Below, piece after piece: positions 40,501-50,203 of a stretch of 64,000 nt of DNA. This stretch comes from Agromyces lapidis (GTDB lineage Bacteria; Actinomycetota; Actinomycetes; Actinomycetales; Microbacteriaceae). Position 1 is the stretch's first letter. Each line of letters opens with the position of its first letter. Below the pieces are notes generated by a model. That model saw nothing but the letters and a program-made list of their open reading frames with translations, ran no database searches and had not been told where the DNA came from. The DNA lies in assembly GCF_009749405.1 (NCBI RefSeq), contig NZ_WBIQ01000010.1:124001-188000 (forward strand). The letters run 5' to 3'. A program made the position numbers and the translations under genes.

Positions 40501-41408
40501 CCGCCACCAAGGCCATCGTCACGAGCGGCAGCGGCGACCGGGCCGCCTCGCGGGGATCGCGCGACGGTCGCGGCCGCCCCGGCGGGCAGGGCATCGAACG
40601 CCGCCCCGGCTGGCTCACCTACACGCTGCTCGGCGTCTTCTTCGTCGCCGGCGCGTACCCGCTCTACTGGTCGTTCGTCGTCGGCTCGAGCGACTCCTCG
40701 GCGCTCACGAGCACGTGGCCGCCGCTGCTGCCGGGCGGCCGGTTCTGGCAGAACGTCGGCGAGGTGTTCGACACCGTGCCGTTCTGGCTCGCGCTCGGCA
40801 ACTCGATCATCGTCGCGACCGTCATCACCGTCTCGGTCGTCGTGTTCTCGACGCTCGCGGGCTACGCCTTCGCGAAGCTCCGCTTCCGCGGCCGCGAGGG
40901 GCTCATGGTCTTCGTGATCGCGACGCTCGCCGTGCCGACCCAGCTCGGCATCATCCCGCTGTTCATGCTCATGAAGCAGTTCGGCTGGACGGGCACGCTC
41001 GGCGCGGTGATCGTGCCGACCCTCGTCACCGCCTTCGGCGTCTTCTTCATGCGCCAGTACCTCGTCGACGTCATCCCCGACGAGCTCATCGAGGCGGCCC
41101 GCGTCGACGGCGCCTCGATGATCAGCACCTTCTGGCACGTCGGCGTTCCGGCCGCGCGGCCGGCGATGGCCATCCTCGGCCTCTTCACCTTCATGACGGC
41201 GTGGACGGACTACCTGTGGCCGCTCCTCGTCGCGCCGCAGAACCCGACGCTGCAGGTCGCGCTCAGCCAGCTGCAGTCGGCGCGCTACGTCGACTACTCG
41301 GTGGTGCTCGCGGGCGCAGTGCTCGCGACGCTTCCGTTGCTGATCCTGTTCGTCATCGCCGGAAAGCAGCTGATCTCGGGAATCATGGCAGGAGCAGTGA
41401 AGGGATGA
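40497..41408 (+). CDS. cebG: ABC sugar permease (CebG/MalG type)
   Basis: 303-residue partner permease with six helices after a 38-residue basic N-terminus. EAA loop DELIEAARVDGASMISTFWHVGVPAARP near residues 195-222 (two adjoining stretches). C-terminus ends AGKQLISGIMAGAVKG, the classic MalG-type end. ATG at 40497 overlaps the cebF stop (ATGA) with GGAGGAA ahead. Forms the channel with CebF; translational coupling gives equal amounts. Confidence 0.92.
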   Translation: MTATKAIVTSGSGDRAASRGSRDGRGRPGGQGIERRPGWLTYTLLGVFFVAGAYPLYWSFVVGSSDSSALTSTWPPLLPGGRFWQNVGEVFDTVPFWLALGNSIIVATVITVSVVVFSTLAGYAFAKLRFRGREGLMVFVIATLAVPTQLGIIPLFMLMKQFGWTGTLGAVIVPTLVTAFGVFFMRQYLVDVIPDELIEAARVDGASMISTFWHVGVPAARPAMAILGLFTFMTAWTDYLWPLLVAPQNPTLQVALSQLQSARYVDYSVVLAGAVLATLPLLILFVIAGKQLISGIMAGAVKG

Positions 41409-41434
41409 CCGTCGAAGTTCGAGAGGAACGTCAG

Positions 41435-42892
41435 ATGACCGCCACGACGGATGCCACGCGCCGCCGCTTCCCCGACGGGTTCCTGTTCGGCGCCGCGACG
41501 GCCGCGTACCAGATCGAGGGGGCGGCGTTCGAAGGCGGACGTCGGGCCTCCATCTGGGACGCCTTCACCCGTGTCCCCGGCGCGGTGACCGGCGGCGACA
41601 ACGGCGACATGGCCTGCGACCACTACCACCGCATGCCGCAGGACGTCGCCCTGATGCGGGAGCTCGGGCTCCAGACCTACCGGTTCTCGACCTCGTGGGC
41701 GCGGGTGCGCCCCGACGGCGGCCCCGTGAACCCCGCCGGCGTCGACTTCTACTCGCGCCTCGTCGACGAACTGCTCGGCGCCGGCATCAAGCCGTGGCTG
41801 ACGCTCTACCACTGGGACCTGCCGCAGGCGCTCGAGGAGCTCGGCGGCTGGACCGTGCGCGAGACGAGCGACCGCTTCACCGAGTACGCGCTCTCACTGC
41901 ACGACGCGCTCGGCGACCGGGTCACCACCTGGACCACGCTCAACGAGCCGTGGTGCGCGTCGTTCCTCTCGTACACGGGCGGCGAGCACGCGCCCGGGCA
42001 CCAGAGCGTCGCCGAGGGGCTGCTCGCCTCGCACCACCTGCTGCTCGGCCACGGGCAGGTCGTGCACGAGCTGCGGGCGCGCGACGCCTCGCTCGACCTC
42101 GGCCTCACCCTGAACCACACCGTCGCCGACCCGGCCGACCCGCAGAACCCGGCCGACGTCGACGCGGCGCGACGCCTCGACGGGCAGTTCAACCGCTGGT
42201 TCCTCGACCCGGTCTTCCGGGGCTCCTACCCGGCCGACGTCGTCGAGGACGTCCGGGCGGTCGACGCCGCGGCCGTCGAGCGCTTCGAGGCCGCCGTGCA
42301 CGACGGAGACCTCGAGGTGATCGCCGCCCCGATCGACACGCTCGGCGTGAACTACTACCACGGCGACCTCGTCTCGGCGGAACCGCCCGCGACCCCGCCG
42401 GTCTCGGGCGCCCCCGCGAACGCTCGCCCGACGCGCAGCCCCTACCCGGCACCCGACGGACTCCACTCGGTCGAGCGTGGCCTGCCCCGCACGGCGCAGA
42501 ACTGGGAGGTGCAGCCCGAGGGGCTCACCCGCCTGCTGCGACGCATCTGGGACGACTACGCCGCCGCGGCCGGCACGGTGCTCGCCGTGACCGAGAACGG
42601 CGCCGCCTACGACGACGCCGTGACGGTCGACGAGGGCACCGGAGGCATCCGCGTCGACGACGCCGACCGGGCGGAGTTCCTGCGCGCGCACCTCGCGGCG
42701 ACGCTCGACGCGGCCGACGCCGGGGTCGACGTTCGCGGGTTCTTCTACTGGTCGCTGCTCGACAACTTCGAGTGGGCCTGGGGCTACGACAAGCGCTTCG
42801 GCATCGTGCACGTCGACTACGACACCCAGGTGCGCACGGTGAAGCACAGCGGGCGCGAGTACTCGCGGATCATCCGCGACCGCGCGCTGTGA
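41435..42892 (+). CDS. bglC: GH1 beta-glucosidase
   Basis: 485-residue cytoplasmic family-1 glycosidase that splits imported cellobiose to glucose. Signatures: FLFGAATAAYQIEGA at the N-terminus, acid/base Glu171 in TTLNEPW, nucleophile Glu387 in VTENGAAYDD, and LDNFEWAWGYDKRFGIVHVDY near the end. I prefer ATG at 41435 because GAGAGGAA stands at correct spacing; ATG at 41405, overlapping the permease stop, is the alternative and would add ten residues. The cebR-like gene follows in 21 bp. Confidence 0.94.
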   Translation: MTATTDATRRRFPDGFLFGAATAAYQIEGAAFEGGRRASIWDAFTRVPGAVTGGDNGDMACDHYHRMPQDVALMRELGLQTYRFSTSWARVRPDGGPVNPAGVDFYSRLVDELLGAGIKPWLTLYHWDLPQALEELGGWTVRETSDRFTEYALSLHDALGDRVTTWTTLNEPWCASFLSYTGGEHAPGHQSVAEGLLASHHLLLGHGQVVHELRARDASLDLGLTLNHTVADPADPQNPADVDAARRLDGQFNRWFLDPVFRGSYPADVVEDVRAVDAAAVERFEAAVHDGDLEVIAAPIDTLGVNYYHGDLVSAEPPATPPVSGAPANARPTRSPYPAPDGLHSVERGLPRTAQNWEVQPEGLTRLLRRIWDDYAAAAGTVLAVTENGAAYDDAVTVDEGTGGIRVDDADRAEFLRAHLAATLDAADAGVDVRGFFYWSLLDNFEWAWGYDKRFGIVHVDYDTQVRTVKHSGREYSRIIRDRAL

Positions 42893-42913
42893 CCTCAGAC
42901 CTAGACTGACGAC

Positions 42914-43939
42914 ATGGCGAAGGATGCCGCGGGGTCGCCCCCGACCCTCGAGATGGTGGCCCGCGTGGCCGGGGTGTCGCGCGCGACGGTGAGCCGCGTG
43001 GTCAACGGCTCGCCGAAGGTCAGCCCCGACATCGTCGAGGCCGTGAACGCCGCGGTCGCCGAGCTGCACTACGTGCCGAACCGGGCGGCGCGCTCGCTCG
43101 CCCGGCGCTCGTCGAACGCGATCGCGCTCGTCGTGCCCGAAGACGTGACGTGGTTCTTCAGCGACCCCTACTTCGCGACGATCGTGAAGGGCATCACGAG
43201 CCGGGTCGACGACAGCGAGTTCGTGCTGAACCTGCTCGTCGCCTCGACCGACCCGCACCACAAGACCCTGCGCTACCTGAACTCGGGCGTGGTCGACGGC
43301 GCGATCGTCATCTCGCACCACGTCGGCGACGCGATCCTCGCCGACTCCCGGCCGGCGGTGCCGCTCGTCTTCGGCGGCCGCCCCGCGCTCGCCGCAGGGC
43401 AGGACGACTACTTCGTCGACGTCGACAACCGCGCCGCCGCGGCGGCGGGCACCCAGTACCTCATCGACCGGGGGCACCGCCGCATCGGCTCGATCTCGGG
43501 CCCCGTCGACATGCCGGCCGGCATCGACCGGCTCGACGGCTACCTCGACGCCGTGCGCGGCGCCGGCCTCCCCGACGAGCTGTTCGAGACCGCCGACTTC
43601 ACGGCCGCCGGGGCGACGCTCGCGGCACGGCGACTGCTCGACCGCGTCGGCGACGACGGGCTCGACGCGCTCTTCGTCGCGAGCGACCTGATGGCGACCG
43701 GGGTCATCGGGGAGCTGCGCGAGCGCGGCCTGCGCGTGCCCGACGACGTCGCCGTGCTCGGCTTCGACGACAGCCCGGCGGCGGTCTCCGGGCCCGTGCC
43801 GCTCACGACCGTCGCACAGCCCTCCGAGGCGGCGGGCGCCGCGATGGCCGACGTGCTGCTGCGGCTCATCGCCGGCGAGGCCGAGGTGCCGCACGCGACG
43901 ATCCTGCCGACCGAGCTCGTGGTGCGCGAATCGGCGTAG
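42914..43939 (+). CDS. cebR: LacI-family repressor of the ceb operon (CebR-like)
   Basis: 341-residue LacI regulator: HTH at about 10-32 (LEMVARVAGVSRATVSRVVNGSPKVS), hinge helix YVPNRAARSLARR, and a sugar-binding domain (FSDPYFATIVKGI, DRGHRRIGSISGP, GFDDSPAAVSGPVPLTTVAQP). It ends the ceb operon, but TAGACT sits 6 nt before its ATG (42902-42907), suggesting it also has its own leaderless transcript. It is the natural ligand for the three GAGAGCGCTCTC operators. A hairpin follows. Confidence 0.9.
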   Translation: MAKDAAGSPPTLEMVARVAGVSRATVSRVVNGSPKVSPDIVEAVNAAVAELHYVPNRAARSLARRSSNAIALVVPEDVTWFFSDPYFATIVKGITSRVDDSEFVLNLLVASTDPHHKTLRYLNSGVVDGAIVISHHVGDAILADSRPAVPLVFGGRPALAAGQDDYFVDVDNRAAAAAGTQYLIDRGHRRIGSISGPVDMPAGIDRLDGYLDAVRGAGLPDELFETADFTAAGATLAARRLLDRVGDDGLDALFVASDLMATGVIGELRERGLRVPDDVAVLGFDDSPAAVSGPVPLTTVAQPSEAAGAAMADVLLRLIAGEAEVPHATILPTELVVRESA

Positions 43940-43949
43940 GGGCCGATGG

Positions 43950-43988
43950 CGACCCAGCCTGGTTCGTCACCCGAACGCGGCTGGGTCG
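43950..43988 (+). terminator. Terminator after the ceb operon
   Basis: CGACCCAGCC (43950-43959) / GGCTGGGTCG (43979-43988), 19-nt loop, 11 bp past the cebR stop. The 3' arm abuts the stop of the minus-strand frame at 43990. Confidence 0.7.
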
Positions 43989-43989
43989 G

Positions 43990-44259
43990 TCACTCCAGTT
44001 CTTCCACGAGCTCGTCCCAATCTCCGACGACGCACCACGACTCCCCGTCCAAGGTGACCTGACCCGGAATGATCGTGACCCTGATGTTCTTCACCGATCC
44101 GCCCCGGCCGATCAGTCGAACGGTCACCCGCTCCGGCGTGGACTGATCCGGTACCGCCGCGCGGCCACTCGACCCTATCTTGCCGACCTCGTGCGACAGA
44201 TGATGCGGCGGCTCGTGCGCGGTTGCCGTCGAGAAGCGCCCATCCCCTCCGCAGGCCAA
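43990..44259 (-). CDS. Possible small hypothetical protein
   Basis: An open frame with up to 89 residues whose last ~45 (VRLIGRGGSVKNIRVTIIPG then LDGESWCVVGDWDELVEELE) read like a real beta-rich protein with an acidic end and normal codon bias. The first ~40 residues are less convincing (TTG start, no clear RBS); a GTG at codon 46 with GGAG three bases ahead is an alternative start. No family recognised. If dismissed, the 43940-44301 gap holds only the ceb terminator and no other feature I can see. Confidence 0.35.
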   Translation of the reverse strand: MACGGDGRFSTATAHEPPHHLSHEVGKIGSSGRAAVPDQSTPERVTVRLIGRGGSVKNIRVTIIPGQVTLDGESWCVVGDWDELVEELE

Positions 44260-44301
44260 GCGTCGCCGGTGTGCGCGCGGTGCGCGAGCGGGCCCCTCAG
44301 C

Positions 44302-45732
44302 TCAGCCGCCGGCGAGCAGCCGCTCCATGAACCAGAAGAGCCCCACGGCGGCGACTCCGAGCTCGATCCAGAGCGGCGAGGCCGGCAGCCGGCGACGCAG
44401 CAGCACGATGAGCGGGAACGTGACGGCGATGAGCACGAGCTGGGTCAGCTCGATGCCCACGTTGAAGACGAGCAGCGCGCCGAGCAGTCCCCACGAGAAC
44501 GGCTCGTCGATGCCGAGTGCACCCGCAAGACCGACGCCGTGCACGAGCCCGAAGGCGAAGACGACCGCGACCCGCACCCAGTCGTCGCGCGAGAACCCGC
44601 GCGGCGGCGCGAGCACCGTCGGCAGCACCGTCACCGCGGTGCGTTCGCGAAGGGCGAGCCCGCCGCGCGAACCCGAGCCGCTGCCGGAGCTCGGGACCGG
44701 GCGCGACGCGGCCGCGGTGCCGGCAGCGATCTCGCCGTCGCCCGGGGCCTCCCGGTTCCACCGCAGCAGGCTTCCCAGCCCGCCCCGGCTGCGTCGCGAG
44801 CCCCAGACGCTCCAGAGCGCGACCGCCGCGATCGAGAACGCGATGACCGGCTCGACGAACGCGGGCGAGACGCTCACGAGCCCGAGCGCGGCGGCGATGA
44901 ACGTCATCGAGTGCGCGACGGTGAACGCCGTCGCGACCACGACGATGTCGCGCAGGCGGCGGGCGCCGACGATGAGCGCGAGCAGGAACAGCAGATGGTC
45001 GGGCCCGAACAGCAGGTGCTCGGCCCCGAGGACGAGGAACTCGCCCATGCGCGAGCCCCAGTCCTGCGTCGTCGTCACGCTCGGGCTCTGGTCGGTGTCG
45101 AGGTTCGCGACGCCCGATCCCGACCGGAGGTCGTAGCTGACGATCGTCGTCGTCTTGCCACCCGGCGCCGTTCCCGGGAAGAGCTCGGTGCTGATCCGGT
45201 ATACCGGTGCGGCCGCGCCCGCCTCCGAGCGGCAGTCGGCGTCGATCACCAGCCGGGCGTGCGGAACGCCGTCGCGGATGGTGATCGCATACGGCTCGAC
45301 GAGCGCGTTCGGGCAGACCGCAGCCGCCGCGGATGCCTCGTCCGGGGCATCCGTCTCGACCGCGACCGAGAACCGGGGCAGCACGTACCCGAGCACGCTG
45401 TCGGAGTGCCGCTCGAGCACGTCGGTCGTGAGCTTCTCGGGGTCGCGCCCCGACGCCTGCACATCGGCGTAGGCGTCGGCCTCGAACGCGGCGTCGTCCA
45501 TCGCCCGGGCGCCGTCGGTCGCGAGCAGCACGTACTCGACCTCGAGCACCGTGCGCACGAGGCCGGGCTCGGGCTCGGTGACGTCGGCGAAGACGGTCGC
45601 GGCGTAGCTGTGCGCGACCGCCGGGGCGGCCGGCACCAGCGCGGCAGCCCCGAGCGCCGCGACCGCGCCGGCCGCGCAGAGGAGCGCGCGCACGAGGCGC
45701 GCGCTCCCCCGGCGGCGTGGCTCAGGCCGCAC
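44302..45732 (-). CDS. HupE/UreJ-like membrane protein
   Basis: 476 residues. A signal peptide (LCAAGAVAALGAAALVPAAPAVA) precedes an extracytoplasmic domain of about 220 residues with cysteines (AAVCPNAL, DADCRS). Seven hydrophobic helices follow in the HupE/UreJ_2 pattern: EFLVLGAEHLLFGPDHLLFLLALIVG with its HxxxGxDH motif, VVATAFTVAHSMTF and FGLVHGVGLAGAL, the His-rich features of this metal- or nickel-linked family. Starts with GTG at 45732, overlapping the stop of the metallophosphoesterase gene by 11 bp, so coupled to it. A proline/serine-rich cytosolic loop splits the helices. Function unproven. Confidence 0.82.
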   Translation of the reverse strand: MRPEPRRRGSARLVRALLCAAGAVAALGAAALVPAAPAVAHSYAATVFADVTEPEPGLVRTVLEVEYVLLATDGARAMDDAAFEADAYADVQASGRDPEKLTTDVLERHSDSVLGYVLPRFSVAVETDAPDEASAAAAVCPNALVEPYAITIRDGVPHARLVIDADCRSEAGAAAPVYRISTELFPGTAPGGKTTTIVSYDLRSGSGVANLDTDQSPSVTTTQDWGSRMGEFLVLGAEHLLFGPDHLLFLLALIVGARRLRDIVVVATAFTVAHSMTFIAAALGLVSVSPAFVEPVIAFSIAAVALWSVWGSRRSRGGLGSLLRWNREAPGDGEIAAGTAAASRPVPSSGSGSGSRGGLALRERTAVTVLPTVLAPPRGFSRDDWVRVAVVFAFGLVHGVGLAGALGIDEPFSWGLLGALLVFNVGIELTQLVLIAVTFPLIVLLRRRLPASPLWIELGVAAVGLFWFMERLLAGG

Positions 45733-48700
45733 CGAGATCCGCCCAGGCCGGGTGCTTCGCGGTGCCGGGCTCCTGGCCGCGGGTCCACCACTCGGCGCGG
45801 TAGAGACGTCCCTCGTGCGCGACGGTCTCGCCGCCCGTGTAGATCCACGAGGGGGTCCAGGCCCGCACGACGCCCCGCGCTGTGCTCACCTCGACGCCCT
45901 GTTCGGCCCAGGCGCTGTTCACCCTGCCGTTCTTCGCGATCGCGCCGGGGGTCGCCCCCTTGGTCCACCACTGGGCGACGAACACGCGACCGTCGTGCAG
46001 CACCCGGTCGCCGGCGACGTACACGCGGTCGGCGCGCCAGGTGGGCAGCTCCGCGATCGCGACGGCCTTCGAGGTCGCCGTGCCGTCGGCGCTGCTCGGA
46101 CGACTCGCCGTCACCGTCACCGCGATCTCGGCGCCGTTGAGCGATCCGTCGACCTGCAGCTGCGCGCCGGTCTCACCCGCGAGCTCCTCGCCGTCCGCAG
46201 TCCAGCGGTAGGCGAAGGTCAGGCCCTCGGTGTCCCACTCGCCGGGCTTCGCGAAGAGGATGCCGCCGACCTCGGCGGTTCCCGTGATGCTCGGCGCCGC
46301 GGTGGCGACCGGTGCGGGCTCCTCGACGGTGACGTCGAACTCCGCCGCGGTGTCGTTACCGGCGGCGTCGACCGCGAGGTACCGGAGGGTGTACTCGCCG
46401 GCGGCCGGGGCCACGATCGTGCCGGGCTCGAGCGGCACGTCCTCGCCGATCGGCCCCGACGCCGTGATCGTGAGCTCGACCGAGCCCGAGTCGTCGCCCG
46501 CGAGGCCGGCGGGCACCGTGTACTCGGTGCCGACCGTCGCGGTCGCGGCGGGCTCGGGGTCGACCTCGACGAGCGGCGGCGTCGTGTCGTTGCTCGTCAG
46601 CGCCTGCGCGGCGAGGCGCGAGATCGACGTCTCCGGCAGCGGCTCGCTGAAGATCTTCGCCGTCGCGATCGTGCCCTCGAACGGGTACTCGACGGTTCCC
46701 GACGACGAGATGTCGCCGCCGACGACGAAGGCGCGTGCGCCACCGCTCGGGTTCTGCACCTTGCCGCCGCCTGTCGCCACGGCCGAGCCGGCCTCGCGGC
46801 CGTCGACGAACACGCGCAGCGCACCCGACGCGGCGTCGTAGCTCGCCACGACGTGCGACCACTGCCCCGCCGTCACGGCATTCTCGGCGCGGGCGACGAC
46901 GTACTTGCCGCCGACGCGCACCCAGAGCTCGGGACTGACCTTGCCGGGCTGGGTGCCCGGCAGCATCTCGAGACCCTGTCCCGCGCTCTGCGTGTTCGAG
47001 ATCATGTCGCGCTCGGCCGTGATCTGCGGCACCTTGACGACCGACTCGATCGTGAAGCCGTCCTCGGTCTTGGCGTAGTCGGCGTCGGACCACGGGATGC
47101 GCGACCCCTGTGCGGAGTTGCCGGTGAACGTCGCGACCTTGCTGCCGAGCGCGGCGTCGACCGCGATCGGGGCGGTGCCGGCGATGACGGCGTGCGCCCG
47201 CGGCGACCGGTCGGCGGGCTTGCCGCCGACGTAGTCGAGGTCGAGCAGGTCGGCGGCCGGCAGCGGCTCGAGGAGCTCGGCCAGCTCGGCCGATCCCTTC
47301 GCCGCGGTCACGGTGAAGGCGGCCTGGTCCTGGCGGGCTGCCGCATCGGTCGCGACGTAGGTGAGCGTGTGCGCACCCGCCGCGGTCGGCGTGAAGGTGT
47401 ACCGGCCGTCGTCGGTGCGCGCGACCTCGACGACCCCGCCCGTCGGGTCGGTCACCTCGACGGCGACCTTCACTCGGCCCGAGTTGTCGACCGCCTGCGG
47501 CGCCGGAGCGATGTACGGCCGTCCGACGACGGCCGACGCGCCCGGCACGGGCCGCGCGGCATCGACCTGCGGCGGCGTGGTGTCGATGAGCTTCAGCTCA
47601 CGGTTCGCGACGCGGTAGACGTTCTTGTCGCTCAGCGGTGCGCTGTAGATCTCGACGCCGGCGATGCGACCGTCGAAGGTGGCGTCGTCGAGCGTGCCGC
47701 TCGGGTTCGCGTCACCGCCGATCGCCATGTACCGCGCCGCCGTGTTGCCCGGCTTCACCGTGAACGAGACGTCCTCCGCTGTCGCGGCCTTCGCGCCGTC
47801 GACGTAGAGGCGGGCGTCGGTGCCGTCGTACCAACCGGTCACGTGGTACCAGGTGCCGTACTCCAACTCGACCGACGGGCGCGGGCTGGCGTACCAGAAG
47901 CCGAGCTCGTAGCTCTCGGCCGAGGCCGTGCGCACCGCTTCGAGGCCGATGCCGCCGCCCTGCATGCCGCCGAACACGTCGATGTAGCCGCCGACCGGCT
48001 TGTCGATTCGGTCGAGTCTGAAGGTCGCGTCGATGGTGAAGCCGTCTTGCAGCTTCGTGTAGTCGGCGTCGCTCCACAGCGACGTCTTGAACGCGGAGGC
48101 CGCGTCCTGATCACCGATCGCGACCTGGGCGCCGAGGTCGGCGTCGTTCTCGACGCGCGCCGCGCTGCCCGCAGTGAGGGTCCACTCCTTCGGCGAGGCA
48201 TCCACGGCTTTGCCGTCGCTGAAGCGGACATCGAGCAGGTCGGCCGTCGGCACCTGCTCGCGCAGGTCGTCGAAGGTGAGCGTCTCGGGGTCGAACGGCG
48301 GCTCGGACGGGCCCGTCGAACCGGTCGTCGTGAACCGTGCCGTGAGCGGCGCGCCCTCCTTGCCCCACGCGTTGATGGGGGTGACCCGCACCTCGTATTC
48401 GCGCGACGGGCGAAGGTTCCACACCTCGTGGTTGCGACTCGTCGGCATCGGCAGGTTGTAGAAGCCCGACCACTGCAGGAAGGTGTTCACCGATTGCCCG
48501 GTCGCGACATCGACGGTCGTATAGCGGTACTTGTGCACGATGTCCTGCACGGCGTTCGGGGCGGGCACCGCCTGCGGGAACGCGACCATCGCCTTGTCCT
48601 CGCCGATGCCGTCCACGGTCACCGCGGCGCCGGCCTTCCACTCGGGAGCCTTCGACAGGCTCGCGCGGTGGCTGTTGTTGAGCGGGAACCGCTCGTCGTA

Positions 48701-50203
48701 GCTCTTGGTCGTGTCGACCGAGTCGGCGACGTCCCAGGTCCACGTCTGGTCGATCCACTGGTCGGCCAGCAGGTCGTAGTTCTTGATCGTGACCTTCGAG
48801 CCCGTGATCTCGACGACGGCCGTCTGGCGGTTGTTGCCCGCGTCGTCGGGCGTCGTGTCGTTCGAGCGGCTCGTCGGGCTCGTGTTGATGACGCCCGATT
48901 CGAACTCGTAGTACGCGAGCGGCGGCGCGTTCACGGTCGTGAAGCCCTTGCCGGACTTGTCGCCGGCGCGGTTCTCCTGGCCCTGCCAGACCGAGGTCGG
49001 GATGTTCTGCGGCGTGTGGATGTGCCCGCCCCAGACGACCGCCTGCGGGAAGTCGTCGAACACCGACTGCAGCGTGTCGCCGCACCCGCTCGAGAGCCCG
49101 GTGCCGTACCACTCGTTCGAGACGTAGTGAGTGCACTGCAGGGGGTGGTGCACGAGCACCATGACCGGCTTCGTCGGGTCTTCGGCCGTGGCCGCCGCGA
49201 GCCGCTGCTGCAGCCAGGTCGCGGCGTAGGCGTAGTTGCCCGAGCTGGCCGACGAGGGCTTGCCCGTGACCGGGTCGAGGGTGCCGGCTCCCGGCGAGAC
49301 GGTGATGAAGTGGTAGCCGTTGATCGTGTAGTCGGCGTTGGGCTTCTGCCCGCCGGTCGACTGCGTGAACAGGTCGTACGACGAGATCGCGCTGACGTCG
49401 TGGTTGCCGAGCGAGGCGACGAGCTCGATGCCGAGGCCGGCCTTCGAGTCGATCGTCGACTTCAGCCCGGCGTACTCGCTCGCGGTCGCGTTGTTCGTCA
49501 GGTCGCCGACGAAGAGCGCGGTGCCGACGTCCTCCGACTTCCAGAAGTCGTACGCCTCGGCGAGTTCGCTCCAGTTGTTGTGGATGTCGCCGATCGCGGC
49601 GAACCGGACGTCGGGCTCGCCGGCGTCGGTCGCCGACGATTCGGTCGCCGACGACTCGGCTATCGAGGCGGATGCCTCGGCGACGGGCTCCTCCGATGCG
49701 GCCGACGCCGCTCCCCCGGTGACGGCCACGGTGCGGGTCTCCTCGGTGATGCCGCCGTCGGCATCGGTCACGGTGAACGCGACCGTGTACTCGCCGGCGA
49801 CGGCGGGGGCGAAGCGATAGGCGCCGTCGTCGCCCGGGCTCACGGCGGCCACGACGGCGTCGGGGCTCGTGACCGTGACGACGAGCGAACCGTCGGCGCC
49901 GGCCCCGCCGGTGAAGACGACGGTGTCGCCGACGACGGCGTCGGCCGGCCCGGCGATGGCGGTCGGGGAGAAGTCGGCGCCGGCGTCGGCGTCGGCACCG
50001 GTCTCCGACGATGCGACGAACGACGGCTCGACGATCGGCGCCGCCTGCCCGACCGCAGCCGGTGTCTGCGCAGACGCCGGTGCGGCGACGAGGCCGGTGA
50101 GCAGCAGGGTCGCCGTGGCGACGGAGGTGACCATGAAGGCCGATCGGCGCCGGGAACGGCGGGGAACGGCGGAATCGGACGGGGGGACGACGGGCTGCGA
50201 CAC
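45722..50203 (-). CDS. Large secreted metallophosphoesterase with LamG and chitin-binding modules
   Basis: 1,493 residues. A twin-Arg-like basic stretch and Sec signal (MVTSVATATLLLTGLVAAPASA) start the protein; GTG at 50203 follows GAAGGAC. A PKD-like domain (about 70-165) precedes a calcineurin-type phosphoesterase (about 195-480) with metal motifs GDIHNNW (Asp206), FVGDLTNN, GNHD (267-269), VHHPLQ and GGHIHTP. Then come a fibronectin-III-like domain, two LamG/concanavalin-like domains (about 640-870 and 980-1190), another Ig-like stretch and two CBM5/12-like repeats at the end (VLHDGRVFVAQWWTKGATPG and VAHEGRLYRAEWWTRGQEPG). No sortase motif. Likely an extracellular nucleotidase/phosphatase targeted to chitin or similar glycan. 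Coupled to the HupE-like gene. Confidence 0.88.
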   Translation of the reverse strand: MSQPVVPPSDSAVPRRSRRRSAFMVTSVATATLLLTGLVAAPASAQTPAAVGQAAPIVEPSFVASSETGADADAGADFSPTAIAGPADAVVGDTVVFTGGAGADGSLVVTVTSPDAVVAAVSPGDDGAYRFAPAVAGEYTVAFTVTDADGGITEETRTVAVTGGAASAASEEPVAEASASIAESSATESSATDAGEPDVRFAAIGDIHNNWSELAEAYDFWKSEDVGTALFVGDLTNNATASEYAGLKSTIDSKAGLGIELVASLGNHDVSAISSYDLFTQSTGGQKPNADYTINGYHFITVSPGAGTLDPVTGKPSSASSGNYAYAATWLQQRLAAATAEDPTKPVMVLVHHPLQCTHYVSNEWYGTGLSSGCGDTLQSVFDDFPQAVVWGGHIHTPQNIPTSVWQGQENRAGDKSGKGFTTVNAPPLAYYEFESGVINTSPTSRSNDTTPDDAGNNRQTAVVEITGSKVTIKNYDLLADQWIDQTWTWDVADSVDTTKSYDERFPLNNSHRASLSKAPEWKAGAAVTVDGIGEDKAMVAFPQAVPAPNAVQDIVHKYRYTTVDVATGQSVNTFLQWSGFYNLPMPTSRNHEVWNLRPSREYEVRVTPINAWGKEGAPLTARFTTTGSTGPSEPPFDPETLTFDDLREQVPTADLLDVRFSDGKAVDASPKEWTLTAGSAARVENDADLGAQVAIGDQDAASAFKTSLWSDADYTKLQDGFTIDATFRLDRIDKPVGGYIDVFGGMQGGGIGLEAVRTASAESYELGFWYASPRPSVELEYGTWYHVTGWYDGTDARLYVDGAKAATAEDVSFTVKPGNTAARYMAIGGDANPSGTLDDATFDGRIAGVEIYSAPLSDKNVYRVANRELKLIDTTPPQVDAARPVPGASAVVGRPYIAPAPQAVDNSGRVKVAVEVTDPTGGVVEVARTDDGRYTFTPTAAGAHTLTYVATDAAARQDQAAFTVTAAKGSAELAELLEPLPAADLLDLDYVGGKPADRSPRAHAVIAGTAPIAVDAALGSKVATFTGNSAQGSRIPWSDADYAKTEDGFTIESVVKVPQITAERDMISNTQSAGQGLEMLPGTQPGKVSPELWVRVGGKYVVARAENAVTAGQWSHVVASYDAASGALRVFVDGREAGSAVATGGGKVQNPSGGARAFVVGGDISSSGTVEYPFEGTIATAKIFSEPLPETSISRLAAQALTSNDTTPPLVEVDPEPAATATVGTEYTVPAGLAGDDSGSVELTITASGPIGEDVPLEPGTIVAPAAGEYTLRYLAVDAAGNDTAAEFDVTVEEPAPVATAAPSITGTAEVGGILFAKPGEWDTEGLTFAYRWTADGEELAGETGAQLQVDGSLNGAEIAVTVTASRPSSADGTATSKAVAIAELPTWRADRVYVAGDRVLHDGRVFVAQWWTKGATPGAIAKNGRVNSAWAEQGVEVSTARGVVRAWTPSWIYTGGETVAHEGRLYRAEWWTRGQEPGTAKHPAWADLGAA

